From contig MKUZ01000031.1 in NCBI GenBank assembly GCA_001899065.1, forward strand, positions 207,687 through 271,686: DNA of 64,000 bases, read 5' to 3'. Below are positions 16,834-25,902 of the stretch, in pieces; the first letter of the stretch is position 1, and each line of letters starts with the position of its first letter. The translations under genes and the position numbers were made by a program. The notes below the pieces were generated by a model. That model did not search any database and was not told where the DNA came from. It saw only the letters and a list, made by a program, of their open reading frames with translations. The DNA is from Devosia sp. 66-22 (GTDB lineage Bacteria > Pseudomonadota > Alphaproteobacteria > Rhizobiales > Devosiaceae).

Positions 16834-18170
16834 CAGCGCTTACGGGTGACGTCGAGCGGCGTGACGGTGGCGTCGGTGCCGGCCGGCTTGTCGGCTTCGC
16901 CAGCGGGCATTGTCGCGGGCTCCTCGATGGGGGGCGCGGGTTCGGCCGGCGCGACTTCGACAATGCCCGGGTCGACCATCGGCTTGCCCGAGAGCTGGCG
17001 GTAGAGGTCCATGGCGCGGATCATCTCGGCGGCGGTCATCGTCTCGGCTTCCTCGATGGTCGAGGTCTCGCGCCGCATGGCGTCATAGGCGATCATCAGC
17101 ACGAGCACGAGAACCACCGGCAGCAGGTCGATCGAGATCGCGCCCGCCCAACTCGGAATGAAGTCGGACCAGTAGCGTAGCACCGCCTCCGCCGAGGACA
17201 GCGGCACGAAGCGCGTCGGCTCCACCTTGGGCTGGGCGAGGATCTCGTCGGCGGCGGTGGCGAGCGCGGCCGACTGGGCGGCGACGGATTCGCGCACCGT
17301 GCCCATCACCGCATCCTGCCGGCTGACGAGGTCGGTGGTGCCGCCATCGGCGACCGGGGCGATGAAGCCGAGCGACAGGTCGGCGGCGGCACGTTTCACC
17401 GACGGAGCGACGCCGGTTTCCTGCAGCGAGGCGATGATGGCGTTGAGCTGCACCACTTCGGCGGCAAACTCGTCGGAGCGCGGTCCGACATCGCCGGTGC
17501 CCGAGACCAGCTCGCGCATCCTGGCGAGGTGGGCCGAGCCCTGGTCGAACTGGCCCTGCACCTCGGTGCGCGAATTGGTGATGGTCGAGCTCAGCTCGTT
17601 CATCTGCGCCGACATCTGGGTCAGAAGCTGAACCACCGAACCCGAGCCGGTCGTGCCGGTCAGTGCGCCAGAATTGCGCTCGTCCTCGGCAAGGCGGGCG
17701 AACCGCTCGGAGGCGCGCTGCACGTCAGGCAGCAGCGACTGGCTGGCGAGCGCGTTGGAATGGGCTTCGTCGAGGTCCTGCACATAGCCCTGGAGCGTGA
17801 CCGCGAGATGCTGCTCGAGCGCGGCGGAGCCGGCGAGCGCGGCGGCGTTAAGCCAGGACGACATCGCCATGATCATGAAGCAGCCGATCGCCATGGTGAC
17901 GAACAGGCCGATCCGCTGCACGCCTGCCGTGACGATGGGCACGAAGCGCAGCATGAAGGTCCAGAACGCGTAGATCGCGACCGACACGGCGGCCGAATAG
18001 ATGATCGCGGCGAAGAACACGAAGGTCGCCGTGCCGTCGAGCAGGCCGCGCACGCCGAGGTAGGTGTAGACACCGGACGCCAGGGCGAGCACCGCCAGCG
18101 CGAACCGCGTCATGGTCTCGACGCCGTTCAGCGTCTGCTGAATGCGGGCGGCATTGTTCCTGCGCAGCAT
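16833..18170 (-). CDS. multi-pass membrane protein of unknown function
   Basis: A 445-residue protein, not recognised as a family. Three hydrophobic helices lie near residues 22-45, 49-76 and 87-112, then a long polar, Ala/Gln/Ser-rich region of likely helical, coiled-coil character (about 115-335), a fourth helix near 343-362 and an acidic, Pro-rich tail ending in KR. The ATG at 18170 is chosen because the longer frame to 18308 only adds Arg/Pro-rich residues. It overlaps the ClpP-like gene by four bases, so the pair may form a membrane protease and its adaptor; that is inference from context only. Confidence 0.7.
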   Translation of the reverse strand: MLRRNNAARIQQTLNGVETMTRFALAVLALASGVYTYLGVRGLLDGTATFVFFAAIIYSAAVSVAIYAFWTFMLRFVPIVTAGVQRIGLFVTMAIGCFMIMAMSSWLNAAALAGSAALEQHLAVTLQGYVQDLDEAHSNALASQSLLPDVQRASERFARLAEDERNSGALTGTTGSGSVVQLLTQMSAQMNELSSTITNSRTEVQGQFDQGSAHLARMRELVSGTGDVGPRSDEFAAEVVQLNAIIASLQETGVAPSVKRAAADLSLGFIAPVADGGTTDLVSRQDAVMGTVRESVAAQSAALATAADEILAQPKVEPTRFVPLSSAEAVLRYWSDFIPSWAGAISIDLLPVVLVLVLMIAYDAMRRETSTIEEAETMTAAEMIRAMDLYRQLSGKPMVDPGIVEVAPAEPAPPIEEPATMPAGEADKPAGTDATVTPLDVTRKR

Positions 18171-18306
18171 GTCGGTCGTCCCCGAGGGGCAACGGCCCCG
18201 AAGCGGCACGTTAAGGGGCCAAGTGCGGCGGGAAAACGGCGGGAAGAGCGCGGCACCACGCAGGCTCCTGCCACTTCCTGGCAGGCGGGACGGCCACATC
18301 TCGCGC

Positions 18307-18969
18307 ATGAGCTATGCGCAGAGCCTCTGGATCTACACCGTCCTGCCGTTCGGCATCGTCGTGGTGCCGGGCATGGATATGCTGTTTGCCGTCACCAATG
18401 CCCTGACGGGTGGACGCCGGGCCGGCATCGCGGCGGTGGGCGGGCTGATGCTGGGCGGGGCGTTTCACGCCGTGATTGCCGCCTTCGCCGTGGGTGTGCT
18501 GCTCAGCCTTGCGCCACACGCCTTCACCTGGCTGCTGCTGGCGGCTTCCGCCTATATGGCGTGGATCGGCTTCACCCTGATGCGCTCGTCGATCGTCATC
18601 GACGCCGTGCCCGATGCGGAACGTCGGCGGCTCTGGGTGATCTTCTCGCAGGGGACAATCACGTGCCTCCTCAACCCCAAGGCCTACCTGTTCACGCTGT
18701 CGGTCTACCCGCAGTTTCTCCGGCCGATCTATGGACCGCTCTGGGCGCAGGCGCTGGTGATGGGGACGCTGGGCGTGCTGATGCAGCTCGTCATCTATGG
18801 CGGCATGGCGCTGGCGGCGAGCCAGGTGCGCAGCTTCCTGCTCGACAGCCCCGCGGTGACGATCTGGATCGGCCGGATCGCGGGACTGCTGTTCGTTGCC
18901 GTCGCGCTGGTTTCGGCGTGGCACGCCTGGACCGGGTTGGCGATCGCTAGCCCTTCGCCAGTTTCCTGA
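18307..18969 (+). CDS. LysE/RhtB-family amino-acid exporter
   Basis: An inner-membrane exporter of 220 residues with about six hydrophobic helices. The N-terminal VVPGMDMLFAVTNALTGGRRAGIAAVGG matches the PGP-x2-loop signature region of the RhtB family, and CLLNPKAYLFTLSVYPQF is the second conserved loop. The likely cargo is homoserine/threonine-like or other amino acids. It is convergent with the HEAT-like gene, overlapping by 23 bases. Confidence 0.88.
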   Translation: MSYAQSLWIYTVLPFGIVVVPGMDMLFAVTNALTGGRRAGIAAVGGLMLGGAFHAVIAAFAVGVLLSLAPHAFTWLLLAASAYMAWIGFTLMRSSIVIDAVPDAERRRLWVIFSQGTITCLLNPKAYLFTLSVYPQFLRPIYGPLWAQALVMGTLGVLMQLVIYGGMALAASQVRSFLLDSPAVTIWIGRIAGLLFVAVALVSAWHAWTGLAIASPSPVS

Positions 18970-19570
18970 GCACTTTCTCGACGCGCGCCTTCTTGGCGGG
19001 GGCGTCGATGGTCGCGAGCCGCTTGTCGAGCATCGCGACGAGGCGTGCCTTGTGCGCCGGCGTCACGGCCGCGGCGGCGAGTTCGGCATACATCGGGAAC
19101 TGGTTGGCGGCAGCGTCGGCCAGCCGGTCGAGCAATGCGGGCATGGCCCTGGGTTCGCCAGCCTGCGCCAGCCGGGCGAGGGTCGACATCGCCTTGTCCT
19201 TGGCGATCACCGAGCCCTTGTCGGCGGCAGCAAGGATATCCTTGAGGCGGGCCGCAACGTCTCCGGCCTTCACGCCGGCGATGGTGTCGATGGCCGACAG
19301 CGCGCCCCAGACATTGCGGTTGTTCCTTGATTTGAGGAGGGCGAAGAACGCCTCGGCGTGCGGCGCGACGAGGTCCGGGGCGCGTTCGCCGAGCTCGTAG
19401 AGCACCTTGATGGCGTCGTTCTGCACGGCGACCGTGCCCGTCGTCAAGGCGTCGGCCAGCGTGGCGATGGCGCGCTTATCGGGCTTGGCGGCAAGGGCTT
19501 CCGCCAGCTCGACATTGGGCCGTTCGTCGTTGCGGTCGAGGGCCGAGGCGAGCCTGTCGAGGACGCTCAT
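18947..19570 (-). CDS. HEAT-like repeat protein
   Basis: A soluble 207-residue alpha-helical protein. Repeated helix pairs of about 35-40 residues (ATLADALTTGTVAVQNDAIKVLYELG, FFALLKSRNNRNVWGALSAIDTI, LLDRLADAAANQFPMYAELA) suggest a HEAT/ARM solenoid for protein binding. It ends KARVEKVLRKLAKG. Its ATG overlaps the stop of the zinc-ribbon gene by four bases, so they are one transcript. No enzymatic motif was seen. Confidence 0.75.
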   Translation of the reverse strand: MSVLDRLASALDRNDERPNVELAEALAAKPDKRAIATLADALTTGTVAVQNDAIKVLYELGERAPDLVAPHAEAFFALLKSRNNRNVWGALSAIDTIAGVKAGDVAARLKDILAAADKGSVIAKDKAMSTLARLAQAGEPRAMPALLDRLADAAANQFPMYAELAAAAVTPAHKARLVAMLDKRLATIDAPAKKARVEKVLRKLAKG

Positions 19571-19824
19571 GCGGTCCGCCAGCGTTCGAGCCTGGGCAGC
19601 GAGCGGGTGAAGATCCACCCCATCACACGCGGCATGCCCTGTTCGGCGAGCCGGTCGATGCAGAAGGACTGCATCTCGGCGACCGTGAAGGCGGGCTGTG
19701 TGAACCGGCCGTCGCGGTAGCACAGCGAGCAGTATTTGGCCGAGTGCGTGCCGTTGGCCTCGGTGCCGCCGTGGCCGGGGTCCTTGCCCATGGGCATCGA
19801 ACAGCTCTGGCAGATATCGGGCAT
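19567..19824 (-). CDS. small zinc-ribbon protein
   Basis: An 85-residue protein of the putative zinc-ribbon family PF12674. Two CxxC-type pairs bind zinc: CQSCSMPMG at residues 5-13 and YCSLCY at about 31-36, with GTEANGTHSAKYC between. The C-terminal FTVAEMQ and PRLERW segments are also family hallmarks. AGGAG precedes the ATG by seven bases. It is divergent from a MerR regulator across 79 bases and coupled to the HEAT-like gene. The family function is unknown, though a MerR partner suggests stress or effector sensing. Confidence 0.88.
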   Translation of the reverse strand: MPDICQSCSMPMGKDPGHGGTEANGTHSAKYCSLCYRDGRFTQPAFTVAEMQSFCIDRLAEQGMPRVMGWIFTRSLPRLERWRTA

Positions 19825-19903
19825 GGATAATCTCCTGACGCGCTTGACCGCGATGGATCGACGGCATACGAAAACCGTGGAGTTCAGTCAATGGTTTTTC
19901 AGA
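19825..19903. promoter_or_regulatory. divergent overlapping promoters, zinc-ribbon and merR genes
   Basis: Rightward TTGACC (19844-19849), 17 bases, TACGAA (19867-19872). Leftward TTGACT, 17 bases, TATGCC, ending close to the rightward -10. The two promoters overlap, so a MerR protein bound between the elements could control both. No perfect dyad typical of MerR operators was identified. Confidence 0.5.
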
Positions 19904-20263
19904 ATGCGCATCGGTGAGCTGTCGCGGCGGAGCAAGCTGCCGCGCGACACCATCAGGTTCTATGAGCGGAACGGGCTGATCGGCTCGGCGCCGTCGGCGG
20001 AGGCGTCCAACGACTATCGCGACTATCCCGAGGAGACGGTGGAGCGGCTGAAAATGATCGGCGTCGCGCGCGCCGCGGGGTTCAGCGTGACCGATCTCAG
20101 GCTGCTGCTCCAGGCGATGGAGGGCGCGGCGGAGCCGGGCTTCGATCCGGAAGGCTATCTCGACGGCAAGATCGCCGAACTGAAGCTGCTGATCGCGCAG
20201 TCGGAACGGCTGCTCGATGTACTGAGCGCGACGCGCGCCGCGCTCAGCCGGGTTCCGGGCTAG
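19904..20263 (+). CDS. MerR-family transcriptional regulator
   Basis: A 119-residue DNA-binding regulator. The N-terminal winged helix reads MRIGELSRRSKLPRDTIRFYER, followed by NDYRDYPEETVERLKMIGVARAAGFS. A dimerisation helix fills the C-terminus. There is no cysteine cluster, so it is not an obvious mercury or metal sensor. The ATG at 19904 opens the canonical domain; a longer frame from 19736 would overlap the divergent gene. Likely targets are itself and the divergent zinc-ribbon/HEAT operon. Its stop overlaps that of deoD. Confidence 0.9.
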   Translation: MRIGELSRRSKLPRDTIRFYERNGLIGSAPSAEASNDYRDYPEETVERLKMIGVARAAGFSVTDLRLLLQAMEGAAEPGFDPEGYLDGKIAELKLLIAQSERLLDVLSATRAALSRVPG

Positions 20264-20970
20264 GCGGTCGCCACGTCGAGGCAGAGGCTGACCATGTCCT
20301 TGAGCGAGGTCTGGCGCTCCTCGGCGCTGATCTCCTGATGCGTGACGAGGCAGTCGGTCATCGTGCACACCGTCAGCGCCTTCACATCGAAGCGCGCCGC
20401 CAGCGTGTAGAGCGCGGCCGATTCCATCTCGACGCCGATGACGCCGTGGCCGGGGAGGCGGCCGTAACCCGCCATGCCCGGCTCGACATGGTAGAAGATG
20501 TCCGAGCTCAGCATGTTGCCCACATGGTAGCGCATGCCCTTCTCCTCGGCCTTGTCGGCGGCCGAGCGGAGCAGGCCGTAATCGGCGATGGGAGCGAAGT
20601 TGAAGGCGCCGAAGCCATCCTTGACGATTGTCGAATCCGTGGTGGCAGCCTGCGCGATGATCAGGTCGCGCACCTTCACCCTGGCATTGAGCCCGCCGCA
20701 GGTGCCGATGCGGATCAGCGTCTTGAGACCGTAGACATTGATCAGTTCGTGCACATAGATCGAGAGCGAGGGCTGGCCCATGCCGGTCGCCTGCACGCTC
20801 ACGCGCTTGCCGTTCCAGGTGCCGGTGTAGCCCAGGCAATTGCGCACCGAATTGACCAGCTTGGCGTCCTTGAGGAAGGTCTCGGCGACCCATTTGGCGC
20901 GCAGCGGATCGCCCGGCAGCAGCACGGCTTCGGCGTAGTCGCCCGGTTTGGCATGATTGTGCGGGGTCAT
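20260..20970 (-). CDS. deoD: purine-nucleoside phosphorylase, DeoD type
   Basis: Phosphorolyses purine (deoxy)ribonucleosides for base salvage. The 236-residue protein contains VLLPGDPLRAKWVAE (phosphate loop), QATGMGQPSLSIYVHEL, RIGTCGGL and the ribose-binding GVEMESAALYTLA. This matches hexameric bacterial DeoD over its full length. It is divergent from argC with 74 bases between starts. Confidence 0.96.
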   Translation of the reverse strand: MTPHNHAKPGDYAEAVLLPGDPLRAKWVAETFLKDAKLVNSVRNCLGYTGTWNGKRVSVQATGMGQPSLSIYVHELINVYGLKTLIRIGTCGGLNARVKVRDLIIAQAATTDSTIVKDGFGAFNFAPIADYGLLRSAADKAEEKGMRYHVGNMLSSDIFYHVEPGMAGYGRLPGHGVIGVEMESAALYTLAARFDVKALTVCTMTDCLVTHQEISAEERQTSLKDMVSLCLDVATA

Positions 20971-20983
20971 TGCGGCTTCTCCT

Positions 20984-21012
20984 TTGCGTGCACCTCAAGG
21001 AAACCCTATATG
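20984..21012 (+). promoter_or_regulatory. argC promoter
   Basis: TTGCGT (20984-20989), a 17-base spacer and TATATG (21007-21012), placed about 30 bases before the argC start. Confidence 0.55.
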
Positions 21013-21044
21013 TGCCCGCGCATTTGCTCCAGACGGAGGCGGAA

Positions 21045-21995
21045 ATGGTCGCGAAGATTTTCATCGATGGCGAGGCCGGCACGACGGGCCTGCAGATTCG
21101 CGAGCGGCTGGCTGGCCGGCGCGACCTCGAGGTGATCTCGATTGCCACCGACAAGCGCAAGGACCTCGACGAGCGCAAGCGGCTGCTGAATGCGGCCGAC
21201 GTGGCGATCCTGTGCCTGCCCGATGATGCGGCCAAGGAAAGCGTGTCGCTCATCGAAAACGACACGACGCGGGTGATCGACGCCTCGACGGCGCACCGCA
21301 TTGCCGCCGGCTGGGCCTATGGCTTTGCCGAAATGGACAAGGCGCAGTCCGCGGCCATCGCCAACGCCCGGCGCGTCGGCAATCCGGGCTGCTGGCCGCA
21401 GGGCGCCATCGCGACGCTGCGGCCGCTGATCGAGGCGGGGCTGATCCCGGCCGACTATCCGGTGACCGTCAACGGCATCTCCGGCTACACCGGCGGCGGC
21501 AAATCGATGATCGCCGATTACGAAGGCGCGGGCGAGGACGCCAATGAATTCATGCCGTATGGGCTGACGTTCAAGCACAAGCACCTGCCCGAGCTGCAGA
21601 CCTATGCCAAGCTCGGCGCCACGCCGCTGTTCACCCCGGTGGTGGGCAATTTCGCGCAGGGCATGGTCACCATGGTGCCGCTGCAGCTCTCGATGGCCGC
21701 GACGATCCCGACGGGGCGGCAACTGCACGACGCGATCGCCGCGCATTACGCGGCGATTCCCGATGGTTTCGTCGAGGTCGCGCCCTATCAGGAGGCCGAG
21801 CGGCTGCCTGAGCTCAATCCGGAAATCTACAACAATACCAACCGCATGAAGCTGCACGTCTTCGCCAATGACGAGAAGGCGCAGGCGGTGCTGATCGCGG
21901 TGTACGACAACCTCGGCAAGGGGGCCTCGGGTGCTGCGGTGCAGAACCTCAACCTGATGCTGGGCGTTGCCGCCGACACGTCGCTCGCGGCGTAG
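21045..21995 (+). CDS. argC: N-acetyl-gamma-glutamyl-phosphate reductase, type 2
   Basis: Reduces N-acetylglutamyl phosphate with NADPH in arginine synthesis. At 316 residues it is the short type-2 form. It opens with the nucleotide motif DGEAGTTGLQIRERL; the catalytic Cys116 lies in VGNPGCWPQG, and GISGYTGGGKSM follows. GGAGG is six bases before the chosen ATG. It is followed after eight bases by a DUF1737 gene. No other arg genes are near. Confidence 0.96.
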   Translation: MVAKIFIDGEAGTTGLQIRERLAGRRDLEVISIATDKRKDLDERKRLLNAADVAILCLPDDAAKESVSLIENDTTRVIDASTAHRIAAGWAYGFAEMDKAQSAAIANARRVGNPGCWPQGAIATLRPLIEAGLIPADYPVTVNGISGYTGGGKSMIADYEGAGEDANEFMPYGLTFKHKHLPELQTYAKLGATPLFTPVVGNFAQGMVTMVPLQLSMAATIPTGRQLHDAIAAHYAAIPDGFVEVAPYQEAERLPELNPEIYNNTNRMKLHVFANDEKAQAVLIAVYDNLGKGASGAAVQNLNLMLGVAADTSLAA

Positions 21996-22003
21996 GGGCC
22001 GGC

Positions 22004-22213
22004 ATGCAGATCTACCGGTTCCTGACAGGCGAAGACGATTCCGCCTTCTGCCACAAGGTCACCAAGGCGCTCAGCGAGGGCTGGGCGCTGCATGGTTCGC
22101 CCAGCTATGCCTATGACGCGGCGAGCAAGAAGATGCGCTGCGGCCAGGCCGTCACCAGGCTGGTGTCCGACCAGCCCTACGACCCCGACAAGAAGCTCGT
22201 CGACTACGTCTAG
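22004..22213 (+). CDS. DUF1737 small protein
   Basis: 69 residues. The opening IYRFLTGEDDSAFCHKVTKALSEGWALHGSPSYAYD is typical of the DUF1737 family, small soluble proteins of unknown role. It starts eight bases after argC and may be cotranscribed with it. Confidence 0.85.
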   Translation: MQIYRFLTGEDDSAFCHKVTKALSEGWALHGSPSYAYDAASKKMRCGQAVTRLVSDQPYDPDKKLVDYV

Positions 22214-22328
22214 CCGGTCTAACCGCCGGATGAACGGCCGGTTCAAGCCCGGTTCCGGCGGGCTGCGCTACACCACCATCAAGAACGCGGCGAGATGAAG
22301 CCGCATCTGATGAGTGGAGTGCCGGAAA

Positions 22329-22553
22329 ATGCGTGTCAAAGTCCTGAGCCTGGCCCTGTTGGCCGCGATCGTGGCTTTGCCCGTGCCCGCCAGCCAGTTG
22401 CTGTCCGGGTCGTTTTCCGCCCCCTCACCGGTCGCCCGGATCGTGCCCGGCGACGCCAATCTGCGCTTCCTGCTGCAGGACCCGTTCCTCATCGACCAGA
22501 CGAGCTTCGCGTGGCCGACCGAATTTTCGGGCGAGATCCTGGCGAAAAACTAG
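22329..22553 (+). CDS. small putative secreted protein
   Basis: A 74-residue frame beginning with a basic and hydrophobic stretch (VKVLSLALLAAIVALPVPAS) that fits a Sec signal peptide with cleavage after ALPVPA-S. The short mature part (about 50 residues) has no cysteines and no known motif. An ATG at 22314 is an alternative. GGAG lies about ten bases upstream. Its TAG shares three bases with the stop of nudK. It is possibly a real exported peptide, with moderate certainty. Confidence 0.5.
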   Translation: MRVKVLSLALLAAIVALPVPASQLLSGSFSAPSPVARIVPGDANLRFLLQDPFLIDQTSFAWPTEFSGEILAKN

Positions 22554-23125
22554 GAAAGCAGCCGCTTCAGCGCGGCATATTGGAGCAAAAGCAGGGTTTT
22601 GGCGTCGGCGATTTCGCCGCTTTCGATCATCGCCATGGCCCGCGCGAACGGCAGGCGGAGCACTTCGATGTCCTCGCCCTCGTGATGCAGCCCGCCGCCG
22701 GCGCCGCCAGCCGGGCTGTCGACGAAGCCGACATAGAGTGTCAGCCGCTCGGTGACGGAGCCGGGGCTCATGAAGCAGTCGAACGCCTTGATCAGCTCGC
22801 CGACGCGGTAGCCGGTCTCCTCCTCGGCTTCCCTGCGGGCGCAGGTCTCGGGATCGTCGCCCTCGAGCTTTCCGGCGCAGACCTCGATCAGATAGGGCGA
22901 CTCACCGCGATAGAAGGCCGGGTAGCGGAACTGACGGATGAGGATGACCGCGCCGTCGGCCCGGTCGCAGAGCAGCACGGCGGCGCCGTCGCCGCGGTCA
23001 TAGGTCTCGCGAATCTGATGCTGCCATTCGCCGTTGCGGCGCCGGAATTCGAATTCGTGGCGCTGCACCAGCCCCCATCTGTCCGAGAGCGTGATGGTGC
23101 TGATGGGGCGGAGGAAGTCGGCCAT
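22550..23125 (-). CDS. nudK: Nudix hydrolase, NudK-like (GDP-mannose pyrophosphatase)
   Basis: 191 residues, the same length as E. coli NudK, which hydrolyses GDP-mannose and ADP-ribose-type sugar nucleotides. The Nudix region AGKLEGDDPETCARREAEEETGY and the following CFMSPGSVTERLTLY closely match that subfamily. ILIRQFRYPAFY is the conserved substrate-side segment. The ATG before ADFLRPI is chosen over one 19 codons further up. Substrate specificity is inferred from the resemblance. Confidence 0.88.
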   Translation of the reverse strand: MADFLRPISTITLSDRWGLVQRHEFEFRRRNGEWQHQIRETYDRGDGAAVLLCDRADGAVILIRQFRYPAFYRGESPYLIEVCAGKLEGDDPETCARREAEEETGYRVGELIKAFDCFMSPGSVTERLTLYVGFVDSPAGGAGGGLHHEGEDIEVLRLPFARAMAMIESGEIADAKTLLLLQYAALKRLLS

Positions 23126-23237
23126 GCGCGGGCTCCGGTGACGCGTTGCTCGGGGACTTTGCACAGGCCGCCAGCGATTCACACGACAGATTTCCGGGGC
23201 CGGGCAGAAAGTCTGACGCCGTGCGGACCATTCCGCT

Positions 23238-23266
23238 TTGACCTTGGCAGTCGAGGCGGCTAGAAG
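23238..23266 (+). promoter_or_regulatory. promoter of the sdh operon
   Basis: TTGACC (23238-23243), a 17-base spacer, then TAGAAG (23261-23266). It lies about 60 bases before the sdhC start and is the strongest promoter-like sequence seen for the operon. Confidence 0.6.
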
Positions 23267-23324
23267 TCTCGAACCATTCCAAACTACGGGCGGCGAGCTA
23301 CGGCGACCCGCCGTCGAGACGCTT

Positions 23325-23708
23325 ATGGCAGCCCGTTTCCGGCCCCTTTCTCCGCACCTGCAAATCTACAGATTCACGCTGACGATGGCCAATTCCATCA
23401 TCCAGCGCGGCACCGGCATGGCGATGTATTTCGGCACGCTGCTGATCGTGCTGTGGCTGGGCGCGGCGGCGCTGGGCGATGGCCCGCTGGGCGTGATGAA
23501 TGCGATCTTCGGCTTTTGGCTGGTGCAGATCGTGCTGTTCCTCGCCACCTGGGCGCTGTTCCACCACATGCTGGGCGGCATCCGCCACTTCGTGTGGGAC
23601 AGCATCCACATGCTCGATCCGGTGGGGCGCGAGACGATCACGCGCCTGCAATGGATCGCGTCCATCCTCCTCACGCTGGGCGCGTGGGCCATCCTCGTGT
23701 GGTTCTGA
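23325..23708 (+). CDS. sdhC: succinate dehydrogenase cytochrome b556 subunit
   Basis: A membrane anchor of complex II with 127 residues and three hydrophobic helices. The N-terminal RPLSPHLQIYRF is diagnostic. His residues in LFHHMLGGIRHFVWD include the heme b ligand. The ATG at 23325 places the conserved motif at the usual distance; the upstream extension is unlike SdhC. Its TGA overlaps the sdhD ATG (TGATG). Confidence 0.95.
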   Translation: MAARFRPLSPHLQIYRFTLTMANSIIQRGTGMAMYFGTLLIVLWLGAAALGDGPLGVMNAIFGFWLVQIVLFLATWALFHHMLGGIRHFVWDSIHMLDPVGRETITRLQWIASILLTLGAWAILVWF

Positions 23709-24088
23709 TGATCGACAAGGCCACCCTCTCCAATCCCAAGACGCATTACGGCAGCGGCAAGCACGCGACGCGCGAGTTCAGGACGCAGCGTCTCACCGGC
23801 ATGCTCAACGTCCTGCTGACGATCTTCTTTGTGTGGTTCGTCGTCCGCCTCGCCGGCGCCGAACGTGCCGAGATGGTCGACATTGTTCGCAACCCGCTGG
23901 TCGCGCTCGGGCTCGTGCTGCTCATCGTGAATGTGAGCGTGCATATGCGCATCGGCATGCACGAGGTGATCGAGGACTATCTCTATGAGGGGCAGAACCG
24001 GCTGGCCAACATGGCCAACAATGCGTTCGCCATCTTCGTTCCGGCGGTGACGATCCTCGCCGTCGCTAAAATCGTGTTCTGGGGCTAG
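23708..24088 (+). CDS. sdhD: succinate dehydrogenase hydrophobic anchor subunit
   Basis: The second anchor subunit, 126 residues with three membrane helices. [19 protein letters not shown] holds the heme/quinone-site His and Asp-Tyr typical of alphaproteobacterial SdhD. It overlaps sdhC by one base and meets sdhA directly at TAGTG, showing tight coupling. Confidence 0.94.
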   Translation: MIDKATLSNPKTHYGSGKHATREFRTQRLTGMLNVLLTIFFVWFVVRLAGAERAEMVDIVRNPLVALGLVLLIVNVSVHMRIGMHEVIEDYLYEGQNRLANMANNAFAIFVPAVTILAVAKIVFWG

Positions 24089-24093
24089 TGCCG

Positions 24094-25902
24094 ATGGCGG
24101 CTTATGACATCATCGACCACGAATTCGACGTGGTGGTCGTGGGCGCCGGCGGCGCGGGCCTGCGGGCGACGCTGGGCATGGCCGAGCAGGGCTTCAACAC
24201 CGCCTGCGTGACGAAGGTGTTCCCGACGCGCTCGCACACAGTGGCGGCGCAGGGGGGCATCGCCGCTTCGCTCAAGAACATGGGACCCGACAGCTGGCAG
24301 TGGCACATGTACGACACCGTCAAGGGGTCGGACTGGCTGGGTGACAACGACGCGATGGAGTACCTGGCGCGCGAGGCGCCGGCCGCCGTCTACGAGCTCG
24401 AGCACTATGGCGTGCCGTTCTCGCGCACCGAGGAAGGCAAGATCTACCAGCGGCCGTTCGGCGGCCATATGACCGAATTCGGCGACGGCCCGCCGGTGCA
24501 GCGCACCTGCGCCGCCGCCGATCGTACCGGCCACGCCATCCTCCACACGCTCTACGGCCAGTCGCTGCGCCACAATGCGCAGTTCTTCATCGAGTATTTC
24601 GCGCTCGACCTGCTGATGGGCGAGGACGGCTCGTGCCAGGGCATCATCGCCTGGAAGCTCGACGACGGCACGCTGCACCGCTTCCGCTCCAAGCTCGTCG
24701 TACTGGCGACGGGCGGTTACGGCCGCGCCTACTTCTCGGCGACCTCGGCGCACACCTGCACCGGCGACGGCAACGGCATGGTGGCGCGGGCGGGGCTGCC
24801 GCTCCAGGACATGGAGTTCGTGCAGTTCCATCCCACCGGCATCTATGGCTCGGGCTGCCTCATTACCGAAGGGGCGCGCGGCGAGGGTGGCTATCTCGTC
24901 AATTCCGAGGGCGAGCGCTTCATGGAGCGCTATGCGCCCAACGCGAAGGACCTCGCTTCGCGCGACGTGGTTTCGCGCTGCATGACGATCGAAATCCGCG
25001 AGGGCAGGGGCGTGGGGCCGAAGAAGGATCACATCTTCCTCCACCTCGACCATCTCGATCCCAAGGTGCTGCATGAGCGCCTGCCGGGTATCTCGGAGAG
25101 CGCCAAGATCTTTGCCGGCGTCGATCTCACGCGCCAGCCGATCCCGGTGCTGCCGACGGTCCACTACAATATGGGCGGCATCCCGACGAACTATCACGGC
25201 GAGGCGCTGAACCCGGTCGAAGGCGACCCCGACCGCACCGTCGAGGGGCTGATGGCCGTGGGCGAAGCCGCCTGCGCCTCGGTGCACGGCGCCAACCGGC
25301 TCGGCTCCAATTCGCTCACCGACCTCGTGGTGTTCGGCAGGGCTGCGGCGCTGCGCGCGGGCAAGACGCTTGACCGTGGCAAGGCGGTGCCTGCCGTCAA
25401 TCGCAGCAGCGAGGAGAAAATCCTTGCCCGCTTCGACCGGCTGCGCAACGCCAATGGCGGCACGCCGACGGCGGAGCTGCGCGACCGCATGCAGCGCACC
25501 ATGCAGGAAGATGCCGCGGTGTTCCGTACCGGCGAGACGCTCGCCACTGGCGTTCGCCGGATGAAGGACGTCTATGCGCTCAAGTCCGACATCAAGGTCA
25601 CCGACCGCTCGATGATCTGGAACAGCGATCTGGTCGAGACGCTCGAGCTCGAGAATCTGCTGGCCAATGCGCTGACCACGGTGGTGAGCGCCGAGGCGCG
25701 CACCGAGAGCCGCGGCGCTCATGCGCGCGAGGACTTCCCCAATCGCGACGATGCGAACTGGCGCAAGCACACGATCAGCCGCATCGACGATGCGGGCACC
25801 GTGACGCTGAGCTACCGGCCTGTGCATGTCGACCCGCTGACGCCGGAAAACGAAGGCGGCATCGAGCTCAAGAAGATCGCTCCCAAGGCGCGCGTCTACT
25901 GA
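24094..25902 (+). CDS. sdhA: succinate dehydrogenase flavoprotein subunit
   Basis: Oxidises succinate to fumarate with covalently bound FAD. There are 602 residues from the ATG at 24094; a GTG at 24088 overlapping the sdhD stop is an alternative. GAGGAGLRA binds [14 protein letters not shown] contains the flavinylated His, and [21 protein letters not shown] and [13 protein letters not shown] are active-site segments. The C-terminal part is complete. A hypothetical secreted protein gene, not sdhB, follows with a one-base overlap. Confidence 0.98.
   Translation: MAAYDIIDHEFDVVVVGAGGAGLRATLGMAEQGFNTACVTKVFPTRSHTVAAQGGIAASLKNMGPDSWQWHMYDTVKGSDWLGDNDAMEYLAREAPAAVYELEHYGVPFSRTEEGKIYQRPFGGHMTEFGDGPPVQRTCAAADRTGHAILHTLYGQSLRHNAQFFIEYFALDLLMGEDGSCQGIIAWKLDDGTLHRFRSKLVVLATGGYGRAYFSATSAHTCTGDGNGMVARAGLPLQDMEFVQFHPTGIYGSGCLITEGARGEGGYLVNSEGERFMERYAPNAKDLASRDVVSRCMTIEIREGRGVGPKKDHIFLHLDHLDPKVLHERLPGISESAKIFAGVDLTRQPIPVLPTVHYNMGGIPTNYHGEALNPVEGDPDRTVEGLMAVGEAACASVHGANRLGSNSLTDLVVFGRAAALRAGKTLDRGKAVPAVNRSSEEKILARFDRLRNANGGTPTAELRDRMQRTMQEDAAVFRTGETLATGVRRMKDVYALKSDIKVTDRSMIWNSDLVETLELENLLANALTTVVSAEARTESRGAHAREDFPNRDDANWRKHTISRIDDAGTVTLSYRPVHVDPLTPENEGGIELKKIAPKARVY

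Noticed and set aside
22230-22298. A 22-codon frame after the DUF1737 gene
   Set aside because: No ribosome site and no recognisable feature; likely chance.
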